DNA of 64,000 nucleotides from contig JAAXWQ010000005.1 of the NCBI GenBank assembly GCA_013335115.1, forward strand, positions 62,001 through 126,000. The letters are read 5' to 3'. A program made the translations under genes and the position numbers. Of this stretch, positions 35,301 through 42,241 are shown piece after piece (the first letter of the stretch is position 1; each line of letters begins with the position of its first letter). The notes below the pieces were generated by a model that did not search any database, was not told the DNA's origin, and saw only the letters and a list, made by a program, of their open reading frames with translations. Source of the DNA: Chlorobiaceae bacterium (GTDB lineage: Bacteria > Bacteroidota > Chlorobiia > Chlorobiales > Chlorobiaceae).

Positions 35301-36261
35301 CCTGACGTTCAGCAGGGCCCAGGAAAGCAGGCAGGCCCCCGTCAGCGTGCAGGCAATCGTCAGCGAAGCGCTCAAACTACTCCGTCCGTCCATCCCGTCG
35401 ACCATCACCATCGAGCACCATATCGACAAGCGCTGCGGTAACGTGCTGGCAGACCCGTCGCAGATCCACCAGGTCATCATCAACCTTTGCACCAATGCGT
35501 TCCATGCCATGGAGCATACCGGCGGGATACTCCGCATCGAACTGAGCGAGACCGTGCCCGACGAGAACACGCGCAAAACGTTTCCGAAGCTCCGCTCCGC
35601 CAGCTATATTTGCCTGAGGGTTTCTGATACCGGCACCGGAATGGATGACGGCACGATGGAGCGGGTGTTCGAACCGTTCTTCACAACCAAAGCCGTCGAC
35701 AAGGGGACAGGGCTCGGGCTTTCTGTCGTCCACGGCATCATCGTCACCTGCAACGGGGAGATCACCGTCGAAAGCGCTTCGGGAAAAGGGACGACCTTCT
35801 GCGTCTACCTGCCCGTCATCAACGAAAAATCCCCGGACGAACACGTCGATGTGATGCCGTTGCAGGGTAGCGGCAGCATCCTGTTCATCGACGATGAACA
35901 GGCCGCCGTGCAAATAATGACGATCATGCTCGGCAAGCTCGGATTCTCGGTCGAAGCCAAAAGCTCACCCATGGAGGCACTCAGGATCTTCAGGGAAAAC
36001 CCGGACAGATTTGATCTTGTCATTACGGACCTCACGATGCCGGAAATGACCGGCCTGCAACTTGCCGAAGAGCTTCGGAAAACCAGGCCGAACCTTCCCG
36101 TAATCCTGATGACCGGCTACGGCAAGAATATCGAGTATACCATGCCCCTGAACCGCTACGGAATAAGCAAACTCCTCAAGAAACCGGTGAAGCTTGCCCT
36201 GCTGGCCTCCACGGTCAACGAACTCCTTTTCAACAACCGTCAACAATCGCTACCATCATGA
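32386..36261 (+). CDS. Hybrid sensor histidine kinase with PAS/GAF array and C-terminal receiver
   Basis: 1291 residues, no transmembrane helices, so cytoplasmic. Order: PAS (about 50-180), two GAF domains (about 195-355 and 370-520), three PAS domains (about 525-640, 650-775, 785-905), a HisKA domain with the phospho-His at 925 in GGIAHDFNNIL, an ATPase domain with DTGTGM and GTGLGLSVVHGI, and a receiver with Asp1215 in VITDLTMPEM. The many sensory domains suggest a redox, light or small-ligand signal. It overlaps the following response regulator by ATGA and follows a related one by 111 bases, so a phosphorelay among the three is likely. Confidence 0.9.
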   Translation: MAVRETTVSTMSSTSTTEPPIHHRHQEEASPDAPLLERIAELERRLVSSERYAASLSMAIDATMAGYWEWYVRTGQLRVNARWAAIIGYELEELGETTIALWKERCHPDDLELSNRMLQEHFDGNSAIYELELRMLHKEGHWVWVLDRGKVFERDDQGNPVRMIGSHQEISERKNAEAKLASSQSFERLTMTISNRFLNLPAEQVDCMVHDTLKLIGEQVDADRAYVFLFSDDLSIMDNTHEWCAAGIEPQIDSLKNLPTSIFPWWMERLRNNEIIHIPRVWQLPEEAAAEKEILEGQNIQSLIVIPLATEPMPFGYIGFDAVRNPCSWQPETVSVLKLAGGVIANTLQHRKIERIIQAELDLAIKLNSTTSFRETLAVILKSALDISGMDAGGIYLIDEERKTLNLTYHEGLSPEFIADAQSYALDSPKGQLVLKGQPIYTSFGSIGLSDGAFNKGEKLEAIAVLPVSHHGEVVACLNVAARRYSVFPEIARKGLETIASHIGAAIMHARREQQVAETKNNLESLFQTIDDLLFIIDIDGRIIASNAAVGKTLVYPPNEVIGKHVLEFHPEERREEARHTLEGMLNGEATSCLVPLLTSTGEQVAVDTKITKGIWDKKPVLFGISRNISDLVRSQRDLLENRQQLRKLTELLPLPLFEVDGRMRITYANHICNEAFGYSEQEMKAEFDTLELCIPDDRDKFRNYLKTIIENKGCLPGSNEYACIRKDGSRFPALFYSMPIVRNGVTVGASGLFVDLTETKMAEEALRNSDLQQRIALEFKSLIDNIPGAVYRINNKGAEILSMLPDTVPDFSPEEYATRLFETMGMVHPEDRRSIIESNIRLRSEKRSETLTYRIVDKLGREHWIEDRKTSTFTSDGSYTGVDGILFDVTRRIEAQKDKQRLETQIRKSQRLETIGTLAGGIAHDFNNILTPILGYAEMGVISLAQGNPLHEYFTEIMLAAERAQNLVSQILTFSRAQESRQAPVSVQAIVSEALKLLRPSIPSTITIEHHIDKRCGNVLADPSQIHQVIINLCTNAFHAMEHTGGILRIELSETVPDENTRKTFPKLRSASYICLRVSDTGTGMDDGTMERVFEPFFTTKAVDKGTGLGLSVVHGIIVTCNGEITVESASGKGTTFCVYLPVINEKSPDEHVDVMPLQGSGSILFIDDEQAAVQIMTIMLGKLGFSVEAKSSPMEALRIFRENPDRFDLVITDLTMPEMTGLQLAEELRKTRPNLPVILMTGYGKNIEYTMPLNRYGISKLLKKPVKLALLASTVNELLFNNRQQSLPS

Positions 36262-36620
36262 AAATACTCGTCATTGACGACGATGCCGCCGTCAGGAAGT
36301 TCATCGTCACCACCCTCAAACGTGAAAACCATACCGTTTTCGAGGCTGAAAACGGCAACGAGGGCATACAGGTACTCCAGCACGAGCGCGACATCAGCAC
36401 CATCATCACCGACCTGATCATGCCGGAAAAAGAGGGCATCGCCACGATCATGGAGGTCAGGAAACTGAACCCCTCCGTCAAGATCATGGCCATTTCAGGC
36501 GGAGGCAAGGTCGGACCAGAGAACTACCTGGTGCTCGCTGACGCCCTCGGCGCGAACGCAACCCTCAAAAAGCCCTTCAGCGGACAGGAGTTGCTCATGA
36601 GCCTGAAGCTCATGGAGTGA
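36258..36620 (+). CDS. Single-domain response regulator
   Basis: 120 residues, receiver only: IDDDAAV, phospho-Asp in TIITDLIMPEKEG near 52, MAISGGG and LKKPFSG. The start overlaps the kinase stop (ATGA), so translation is coupled. Nearly the same sequence around the phospho-Asp and the GANATL-KPF region as the regulator at 31897-32274 indicates a recent duplication. A strong terminator follows. Confidence 0.9.
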   Translation: MKILVIDDDAAVRKFIVTTLKRENHTVFEAENGNEGIQVLQHERDISTIITDLIMPEKEGIATIMEVRKLNPSVKIMAISGGGKVGPENYLVLADALGANATLKKPFSGQELLMSLKLME

Positions 36621-36644
36621 GTCCCCCCGACGGAGTCGACGCAT

Positions 36645-36684
36645 AAAAAGGATGAGGGGGCCGATCGGCCCCCTCATCCTTTTT
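36645..36684 (+). terminator. Intrinsic terminator after the two-component operon
   Basis: A perfect 40-base palindrome with a GGATGAGGGGGCC arm, A5 before and T5 after, 24 bases past the response regulator stop. It separates the signalling operon from the chlorosome gene. Confidence 0.9.
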
Positions 36685-36786
36685 ATGGCATCACTGTTGA
36701 CGGATGGACCATGATTGACTACATTGAAGCAGGGAAATCCTCCTGTCCCTTTTGTTGCTTCTCAAATCGAACAAAAGGAGATTATC

Positions 36787-37164
36787 ATGGAAAATGAGCC
36801 AAACATCCAGCCGGGCCAGACGATGCCGTCCGCCCTGCAAAGCCTTGCGGACCTGGCTGCCGTTCAGGTCGATCTGGTGGTCAAGAGTATCGGGGCATTG
36901 ACACCCGTCGCTGTTTCCCTTGCAAAAACCATGACCGACATACTGGCCGCGTCAGTCAACATGCTGGGATCGACTGCGGGCGCAACGATGGGAGTCGCGA
37001 GCTCCGTGGGCGGGACGATCCTGAATGCGATGGGAACTCTCGTCATCGCTCCGGTCAACGTCATGGGCAGCCTGGCGGGGGCGCTGGTATCGACGGCTCA
37101 ATCGGGAATCAGTATGACGTTCAATGCCATCGGCAGCGTGCTCCCGGTACGCAAGCCTGCCTGA
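36787..37164 (+). CDS. Chlorosome envelope protein, CsmC/CsmD type
   Basis: 125 residues from ATG at 36787, with an unusually good ribosome site for this window (AAGGAG, 7 bases). The middle is a series of Ala/Val/Thr/Gly-rich amphipathic segments (VQVDLVVKSIGALTPVAVSLAKTM, then SVGGTILNAMGTLVIAPVNVMGSL) like CsmC and CsmD of the chlorosome envelope. Which paralogue it is cannot be decided here. It is monocistronic between terminators at 36645 and 37181. If not chlorosomal it would be an amphipathic protein of unknown role. Confidence 0.7.
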   Translation: MENEPNIQPGQTMPSALQSLADLAAVQVDLVVKSIGALTPVAVSLAKTMTDILAASVNMLGSTAGATMGVASSVGGTILNAMGTLVIAPVNVMGSLAGALVSTAQSGISMTFNAIGSVLPVRKPA

Positions 37165-37180
37165 AGAGCGCATCGCAGAC

Positions 37181-37222
37181 AACAACAAAGGCATGTCGGA
37201 CGACATGCCTTTGTTGTTTTTC
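37181..37222. terminator. Bidirectional terminator after the CsmC/D-like gene
   Basis: An 18-bp perfect stem (37181-37198 with 37201-37218) and T-rich ends on both strands. It lies between the plus-strand chlorosome gene (stop 37164) and the convergent SDR gene (stop 37232) and can serve both. Confidence 0.88.
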
Positions 37223-37231
37223 CACCGAAAC

Positions 37232-37933
37232 TTACGGAGACAGGCGCTCATAACAGCCCGCAAGGGTCTGCTGTGGCTCCTCGGCCTCGCTGACCACCTC
37301 GAAGGTCCGGTTTTTTGCCTTGCCGATCCAAAGCGACAGCACCGCCAGCTCAGCCACATCTGAACGGTTGATCCAGCCACTCCAGATCCGGTCCCCCTGG
37401 TCCACGTGAAGCCGATGCTGCAATGGCTCGCCGTCCTTCAAGCCTCCTGGCCGGATGATGGTGTAGGAGCGCCCCTCCTGGCCGAACACCTTTCGCAGGT
37501 GGTTTTCAGCTGAGAGTTTCATCGAGAGCACGCCGCCGAACAGGTTGAGCGGATGAAACCATTTCGTAACCGCGATGGAGCTCACCATGGCAAAATGCCG
37601 TACACCAGCCCTTGCTGCTTCATCGATCAGCAGGATCGCTCCGTCACGATCGACTTCCGCCGGTGAAGACTCCCCGGAAAACGCGCTCGAACCCAGGGCT
37701 GAAATCACCGCATCGCACCCTTCGACGGCGCGGGCAACCACCTCACGCTCCTGCACCTTCCCGACAGCCACCTCCACCTGCTCTCCGAAAAGCTCCCGCG
37801 CCTTCTGTCCGGACCGAGACAGCACCCTGACCCGGACACCGTAATGAAGAAGCCTCCTGACCACCCAACTGCCCGTCCTGCCGGTCGCGCCTGCGACAAG
37901 CACCGTTCCATCATACTCATTGCTGATAGCCAT
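37232..37933 (-). CDS. NAD(P)-binding atypical short-chain dehydrogenase-like protein
   Basis: 233 residues from ATG at 37933, preceded by AAGGAGGAG; the longer frame lacks support. The Rossmann motif VLVAGATGRTGSWVVRRLL is near the N-terminus; VRVLSR suggests NADP(H) preference; later SSIAVTKW and YTIIRPGGL match the NAD(P)H-binding atypical SDR/NmrA-like group that includes flavin reductases, complex I assembly factors and divinyl-reductase relatives. Substrate unknown. Upstream 37934-38122 holds no gene. Confidence 0.8.
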   Translation of the reverse strand: MAISNEYDGTVLVAGATGRTGSWVVRRLLHYGVRVRVLSRSGQKARELFGEQVEVAVGKVQEREVVARAVEGCDAVISALGSSAFSGESSPAEVDRDGAILLIDEAARAGVRHFAMVSSIAVTKWFHPLNLFGGVLSMKLSAENHLRKVFGQEGRSYTIIRPGGLKDGEPLQHRLHVDQGDRIWSGWINRSDVAELAVLSLWIGKAKNRTFEVVSEAEEPQQTLAGCYERLSP

Positions 37934-38122
37934 AACTCCTCCTTTTACCATATTCTGGTGTGTTGCCATTTCCTTGGATAACGCTTTCGATGCAGGTTCA
38001 GTTTCACCCGACACGCCCGACTCCAACAGGCAGGCTCAAGGTTCTCATCCTCTTTTTGCGTAAATTTCCAAAGGAAACTGCTTCCAGCCCACCCCCACGG
38101 AATCCATGAACGGAACACCATC

Positions 38123-39439
38123 ATGAACATGCCGAAGAAACTCCTGCCCCTCATCCCGGTTGCCCTGTCTGCCATCCTGATTTCCACTGCCCGGGCATAC
38201 GATCGCGACCAGGTCAACATCCTCCAGAAAAGCGTGGTCGAGTGGAACGCCATGCGAAAGCTCCAACCCGACCGAAAGATCGACCTTTCAAAAGCCAACC
38301 TCGAGAATGCCGATCTCGAAACAGCCGACCTCTCGGGTGCCAACCTCTCGAAAGCGGACCTGAGCGGAGCGAACCTGAACCATACGCAGCTGAAAGGAGC
38401 GGACCTCTCCATGGCATACCTTAAAAAGGCAAACATGAAAGGGGCCGACCTGTCGAACGCATGGCTGAAGGATGCCGTCATGACCGGTGCGTTCCTGGAA
38501 TCGGCCCGCATTGCCGGTGCGAACCTCACGGCAGCAAACCTCAGATGGGCGAAGCTTGCGAATGCGGACCTGAAACAGGCAAACCTCAGCGGAGCGGTCC
38601 TGTTCGAAGCCGATCTCGAGCGGGCCGATATCAGGGGCACGCAATTCAACGATGCAAAGTTCCTTGAAAACGCATCGCTAAAGGATGCAAGGCTCTCGAA
38701 CAATACCATCCTGCCATCCGGTAGCGCAGCTGACGGCTCCTGGGCAGGAAGGCACGACGCCCGGTTCATCCGCGAGGCGGCCACAGCCCCGCCGGTGTTC
38801 GTTCCGCCTGTGGAAGCGGTTCCGGCAACACATTCCGATGACCTTCCGTCGGGTAGGCTGAGCGCTCCGCCGGCCAACGCTCCTGAAATCAAGGAGGTCG
38901 GTGCATGGAACACCATGAGGAGTGCCAACCCGGCGATGAAGATAGAGAGGAATGAGGAGAAGCTGGGCGACACCGACCTCAGGGAAGTCAACCTGCGCCA
39001 GGCGACGATGTCCGGTTCCGACTTTTCGGGAGCCAACCTGAACAAGGCAAATCTCGAAGGAGCGGCACTTGCCGGAGGAAACTTCCACAAAGCCGACATG
39101 GTACAGGTCAACCTGAAGGGGGCGGATCTCGCTGGTGCGAATCTCGACCGTGCGTATATGAAAAACGCAAACCTTGCCAATGCAAACCTGGCTGGCGCGC
39201 TGCTTTTCGGGGCAATACTCCATGGAGCCAACCTCGACGGCGCCAACCTTAGCAAAGCATCGCTGTTCGACGCAAACCTGGACCACGCATCGCTGAAAGG
39301 TACGAACCTGACCGGGGCCACACTCACCGGAACGAGCCTGAACGGGGCGATCATCTCGCCGGCGACGGTCCTGCCATCAGGCCAGAAAGCGACTGCAGGC
39401 TGGGCATCACGTCACGACGCGATTTTCATCGACCGTTAA
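38123..39439 (+). CDS. Exported pentapeptide-repeat protein with duplicated halves
   Basis: 438 residues. A signal peptide (MNMPKKLLPLIPVALSAIL, cleavage near TARA-YD) is followed by two similar halves. Each begins with a W-N-x-M segment (VEWNAMRKLQP; GAWNTMRSANP), has about 25-28 pentapeptide repeats of the A(D/N)LxG type forming a right-handed square beta-helix, and ends with LPSG-x-GW-RHDA-FI. The repeats run about 45-190 and 290-425. A linker rich in Pro and Ala joins the halves. Periplasmic or surface structural role; target unknown. Confidence 0.85.
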   Translation: MNMPKKLLPLIPVALSAILISTARAYDRDQVNILQKSVVEWNAMRKLQPDRKIDLSKANLENADLETADLSGANLSKADLSGANLNHTQLKGADLSMAYLKKANMKGADLSNAWLKDAVMTGAFLESARIAGANLTAANLRWAKLANADLKQANLSGAVLFEADLERADIRGTQFNDAKFLENASLKDARLSNNTILPSGSAADGSWAGRHDARFIREAATAPPVFVPPVEAVPATHSDDLPSGRLSAPPANAPEIKEVGAWNTMRSANPAMKIERNEEKLGDTDLREVNLRQATMSGSDFSGANLNKANLEGAALAGGNFHKADMVQVNLKGADLAGANLDRAYMKNANLANANLAGALLFGAILHGANLDGANLSKASLFDANLDHASLKGTNLTGATLTGTSLNGAIISPATVLPSGQKATAGWASRHDAIFIDR

Positions 39440-39493
39440 CGCATTCCCCTGAGGCAAACCGGACAGGATCAGAACGAAACAAGGGAGAAGGTC

Positions 39494-39727
39494 ATGGCAA
39501 ATATCCTCGTCACAAGCTATTACAGCAGGTGGGATCTGGCTGGGCACAAGGGCAGGATCGCCCTGTACGACTCAAGCAACCAGCTTATCGAAAACCATCT
39601 TTTCACCGACCCGGCGGAATTCCAGGTAGTAGCAAGCATGCTCCGGAATGAAAAACCACTCTGGTTCGATACCGAGGTCAAGCACCTCCGAACCGGATCG
39701 GAACCGGTCGGAGAGGGAGAACCGTAG
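39494..39727 (+). CDS. Small conserved-looking hypothetical protein
   Basis: 77 residues from ATG at 39494 with a good ribosome site (AAGGGAGAAGG). No signal peptide or membrane helix. Beta-rich N-terminus ILVTSYYSRWDLAGHKGRIALYD followed by an acidic C-terminus. I do not recognise the family. It lies 54 bases after the pentapeptide gene on the same strand and may be in its transcript. Confidence 0.55.
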   Translation: MANILVTSYYSRWDLAGHKGRIALYDSSNQLIENHLFTDPAEFQVVASMLRNEKPLWFDTEVKHLRTGSEPVGEGEP

Positions 39728-39751
39728 CACTGCAGGCTGACATATCCAGGA

Positions 39752-40033
39752 TCAATCGGGAAACCGCTTCCTGAACCTCAGTTGTTGAAGTGGATGAGCC
39801 TTGCTGATGTTCGGGTCATTGACCGGGAGAACATGCTTCTTCCCCGTCCGCGTGACCACCTCGACCGTCCCGTCGCCACTCACGGAGGTCACCTTCCAGT
39901 ATTTGTCCACCACATAGTGGTACTGCTCCCCGTTCACAAGGGGAAACACCTGCCTGGCCCTTGGGCCAGGGGAGGCCGAACTCTTCGGCTTGTGGTAGAC
40001 AATGCGGTCACCCACCCTGAATCGCGTCATCAT
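39752..40033 (-). CDS. Small basic hypothetical protein, SH3-like
   Basis: 93 residues; ATG at 40033 or 40030 directly after AAGGAGGAA. The sequence RFRVGDRIVYHKP, then YWKVTSVSGDGTVEVVTRTGKKHVL, looks like an SH3/KOW-type small barrel as in some nucleic-acid-binding proteins. It is basic and cytoplasmic. Function unknown. Convergent with the small protein at 39494. Confidence 0.6.
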   Translation of the reverse strand: MMTRFRVGDRIVYHKPKSSASPGPRARQVFPLVNGEQYHYVVDKYWKVTSVSGDGTVEVVTRTGKKHVLPVNDPNISKAHPLQQLRFRKRFPD

Positions 40034-40352
40034 TTCCTCCTTTCAGTGACCATCAAGGGACGTTTTATTCATCGAAAACAGCTATTCGTATAGTAATGAA
40101 AAATAAAAAAATTATAAAACCCTCTTTTCAACCGTATCGTCGCTGTCTTCCAACCAGCACACGATGCGCCATCCGACGAAACAAGCACCATCATTTTCAG
40201 ATGCCCAACGTTTCCTGAGTTCGCCACCATGCACCCGATTCCCTGATTTTAAAAAACACAAATTCTTGTATTCCACATGGTTGGCATTGCCAAGATCCGC
40301 AACTCTTATTATTAAGATTGCGTAATCAGGCCCCCCCCAAACATTTTGGCAC

Positions 40353-40379
40353 AAAAAAAAGCGGCCAGGCGGCCGCTTT
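40353..40379 (-). terminator. Intrinsic terminator of the putative small RNA
   Basis: Minus strand AAAGCGGCC-GCCT-GGCCGCTTT followed by a T run: a 9-bp stem with a 4-base loop. It is over 270 bases past the stop of the XRE-PAS gene, so it more probably ends a separate RNA. Confidence 0.85.
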
Positions 40380-40450
40380 GGTGAGCAGACGTTCCCCCAC
40401 GGATCTGCTCTTTCTCACTGGCGTGAGAACCCTTGAAAAGCATGTCGGAG
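40353..40450 (-). ncRNA. Probable small RNA: two hairpins plus intrinsic terminator
   Basis: Read on the minus strand: hairpin 1 TTCTCAC-GCCA-GTGAGAA (40412-40429, perfect 7 bp); hairpin 2 AGCAGA...TCTGCT (40384-40409, 6 bp plus an inner CGT/ACG after a 2-base bulge); then a GC stem followed by eight T (40353-40379). The region lies between genes and is not followed by a downstream gene in sense, so an independent transcript is likely. The layout resembles the Chlorobi-1 RNA motif as I remember it (two stem-loops then terminator), but sequence identity to it was not checked. The 5' end is a guess. Confidence 0.55.
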
Positions 40451-40653
40451 AGATTCACTCCGGCATCATAAAATCATATTCACCATCAATAAAATATTTA
40501 TTTCTGAAAATCAAAAGAAATAATCTGGTTGGCCAAAACATGACAATACAGGATATATCCTTCCGAAGCACACGAATACAATGCACATACATATCCATTG
40601 ATCAGCAAAGCGGGCATCACCACCGGCTTCGCTTAAATCCCTTATAAACAAGA

Positions 40654-41313
40654 TCAGCCAACCTTGTAGTCAGTCTTGCGAACGATCATCGCATATTCAT
40701 TAAGGTCGCTCATCGGCCTCCGTTTCACCGAGAGGCTCCATTCGACATTGATGTAGGTGCCGTCCGCGGCAAGGAAACGCGAATAGAACATGAGCACGGC
40801 CTCATCAGGCTTCTGGCGCTGCAGTGAACTCTTGATCTGGCCATAGTCTTCCGGGTGGATCAGCGTGGCAAGCGATGCGCAGGAAAGCCGACCGGGCTCA
40901 TAGCCGAGGAATTTCTCGAGCGAGCCACTGAGGTCCACGATGTTTTCAGCATCATCCAGCACCGCATAAGCCTCGATCGAGGGTCTGAGCCGATCGTCGA
41001 AACGGCCGATATGCAGCCTGACCTGCCTGAGCAGGTTATCGATGTCCATACGGTAACGGGAGAGCGCCAAGGCATCGCTGATGGGCGTCATCATCTCCCC
41101 TACGGCATGGCCGGTAAGTATCCAGTCGACATCAGCCCCGTCTTTTTCGAGACGTTCGAGCATCTTCTTGCCCGGCAGGCACTTGCCTTTCAGGTATGGG
41201 GTCATCTGGGCAGGATACTTGATCCCGGTAGACCTGCAGAATGCGTTGATCGACCCGTGCTTTTTCAGGATATATTCGCGAAGGCGATGATGGAATCCGC
41301 TATGAGACGTCAT
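40654..41313 (-). CDS. XRE-like helix-turn-helix and PAS domain regulator
   Basis: 219 residues. The N-terminal about 70 residues match the phage CI-type HTH (INAFCRSTGIKYPAQMTPYLKGKCLPGKKMLERLEKDGADVDWILTG), followed by a short helix and a PAS domain (about 110-215) with GYEPGRL, LIHPEDYGQIKSSL and a closing GTYINVEWSL. It would be a one-component sensor-regulator; the ligand is unknown. Operon partners are absent; the TerC gene lies 53 bases upstream on the same strand. Confidence 0.8.
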   Translation of the reverse strand: MTSHSGFHHRLREYILKKHGSINAFCRSTGIKYPAQMTPYLKGKCLPGKKMLERLEKDGADVDWILTGHAVGEMMTPISDALALSRYRMDIDNLLRQVRLHIGRFDDRLRPSIEAYAVLDDAENIVDLSGSLEKFLGYEPGRLSCASLATLIHPEDYGQIKSSLQRQKPDEAVLMFYSRFLAADGTYINVEWSLSVKRRPMSDLNEYAMIVRKTDYKVG

Positions 41314-41365
41314 GGCAAAAAAACTGTTGTGTTATGTATGGTGCCGGCAACGCGGCGTTATTTAT

Positions 41366-42148
41366 TCATGAGGCATTTTCCTTTTCAGGAACCTTCCCGG
41401 GCACATTGAACAGGATGCTCGTCATGACGGGAACGAAAAAAAAGGCCACCGTCAGTCCGGAGGTGATCAGATCGGCTTCATGCCCATCGATAAACCTGCC
41501 AAACGCTGTCCCGGGATAAATATACGAAACGACGGAGAGCAGCAGTTTCATCCCAAGGATACCGAGAACGATAAAGGAACTTGTTTCGAGAAACCGAAAC
41601 TCCTCCATGAGCCTGACGAATCCCTGGGCTACGAAACGCATCGCCAGAATCCCGATAAACACCCCGGTGCAGACCAGGATGATATTGTCGGTGAAGGCGA
41701 CCGCTGCGAAAATGTTGTCGACCGAAAATGCGATATCCATCGCCTCGATAAGCAATACCGTCGACCAGAATGGCCCGAGAAAACCGGAAGCTGACCGATA
41801 GAACCAGTTCGCATTCTTGTCGTAATAGTCGTCCCCTTCGTCAGGCGTCCCCCGTCCCTTCCACCAGCTCCATACCAGGTACAGAAGATACAGGCCGCCA
41901 AATGGCTTCAACCACCAGAAGTGAACAAGCCAGACGGCAAAGAAAAGGCAGAGCCCCCTGAACAGATAGGCTCCGAAAATACCGTATTTGAGTGCAGCCG
42001 GGCGCTTGGCCGGCTCCAAGTCCCTGACCATGGTCGCCAGTACGGCCGCGTTGTCTACCGACAACAGGCTTTCAATCACGATAAGGTTGAGGACCACCAG
42101 CAACGATGGGACGGGATGCGAAACAATATCCTCTATCAGTTCATACAT
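41366..42148 (-). CDS. TerC-family integral membrane protein
   Basis: 260 residues, seven to eight membrane helices. The two family signatures are IESLLSVDNAAVLATMV near 25 and IEAMDIAFSVDNIFAAVAF near 135, with acidic residues in the membrane that probably bind metal. TerC relatives are linked to tellurite resistance and manganese export. ATG at 42148. It starts 93 bases after the Kup stop on the same strand; no yybP-ykoY-type riboswitch was seen in that gap. Confidence 0.9.
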   Translation of the reverse strand: MYELIEDIVSHPVPSLLVVLNLIVIESLLSVDNAAVLATMVRDLEPAKRPAALKYGIFGAYLFRGLCLFFAVWLVHFWWLKPFGGLYLLYLVWSWWKGRGTPDEGDDYYDKNANWFYRSASGFLGPFWSTVLLIEAMDIAFSVDNIFAAVAFTDNIILVCTGVFIGILAMRFVAQGFVRLMEEFRFLETSSFIVLGILGMKLLLSVVSYIYPGTAFGRFIDGHEADLITSGLTVAFFFVPVMTSILFNVPGKVPEKENAS

Positions 42149-42241
42149 ACTGCCGATTTTTCGTCACCTGCTATCAGGTCAGGACTGTATGAATGTATAT
42201 ATACAAATATTCGACAGCTTCAAAACAATTTACGCTGTTCG

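Larger units (their letters stand above)
40034..40653. other. 620-base intergenic region with unusual composition
   Basis: The region is AT-rich compared with its neighbours, with a C8 run at 40331-40338. It holds a probable small RNA on the minus strand (40353-40450). A weak minus-strand ORF (40112-40354, TTG start, 80 codons) starts inside the RNA terminator and is not recognised, so I do not call it a gene. The rest, 40451-40653, shows no feature I can support. Confidence 0.6.

Noticed and set aside
40112-40354. Similarity of the 80-codon frame to formylglycine-generating enzyme or a retroelement variable protein
   Set aside because: Only a GWR-like end resembles them; no reverse transcriptase or template repeat is near, so it was not called.
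42149-42241. Manganese (yybP-ykoY) riboswitch before TerC
   Set aside because: The 93-base gap shows no matching conserved loops or terminator.
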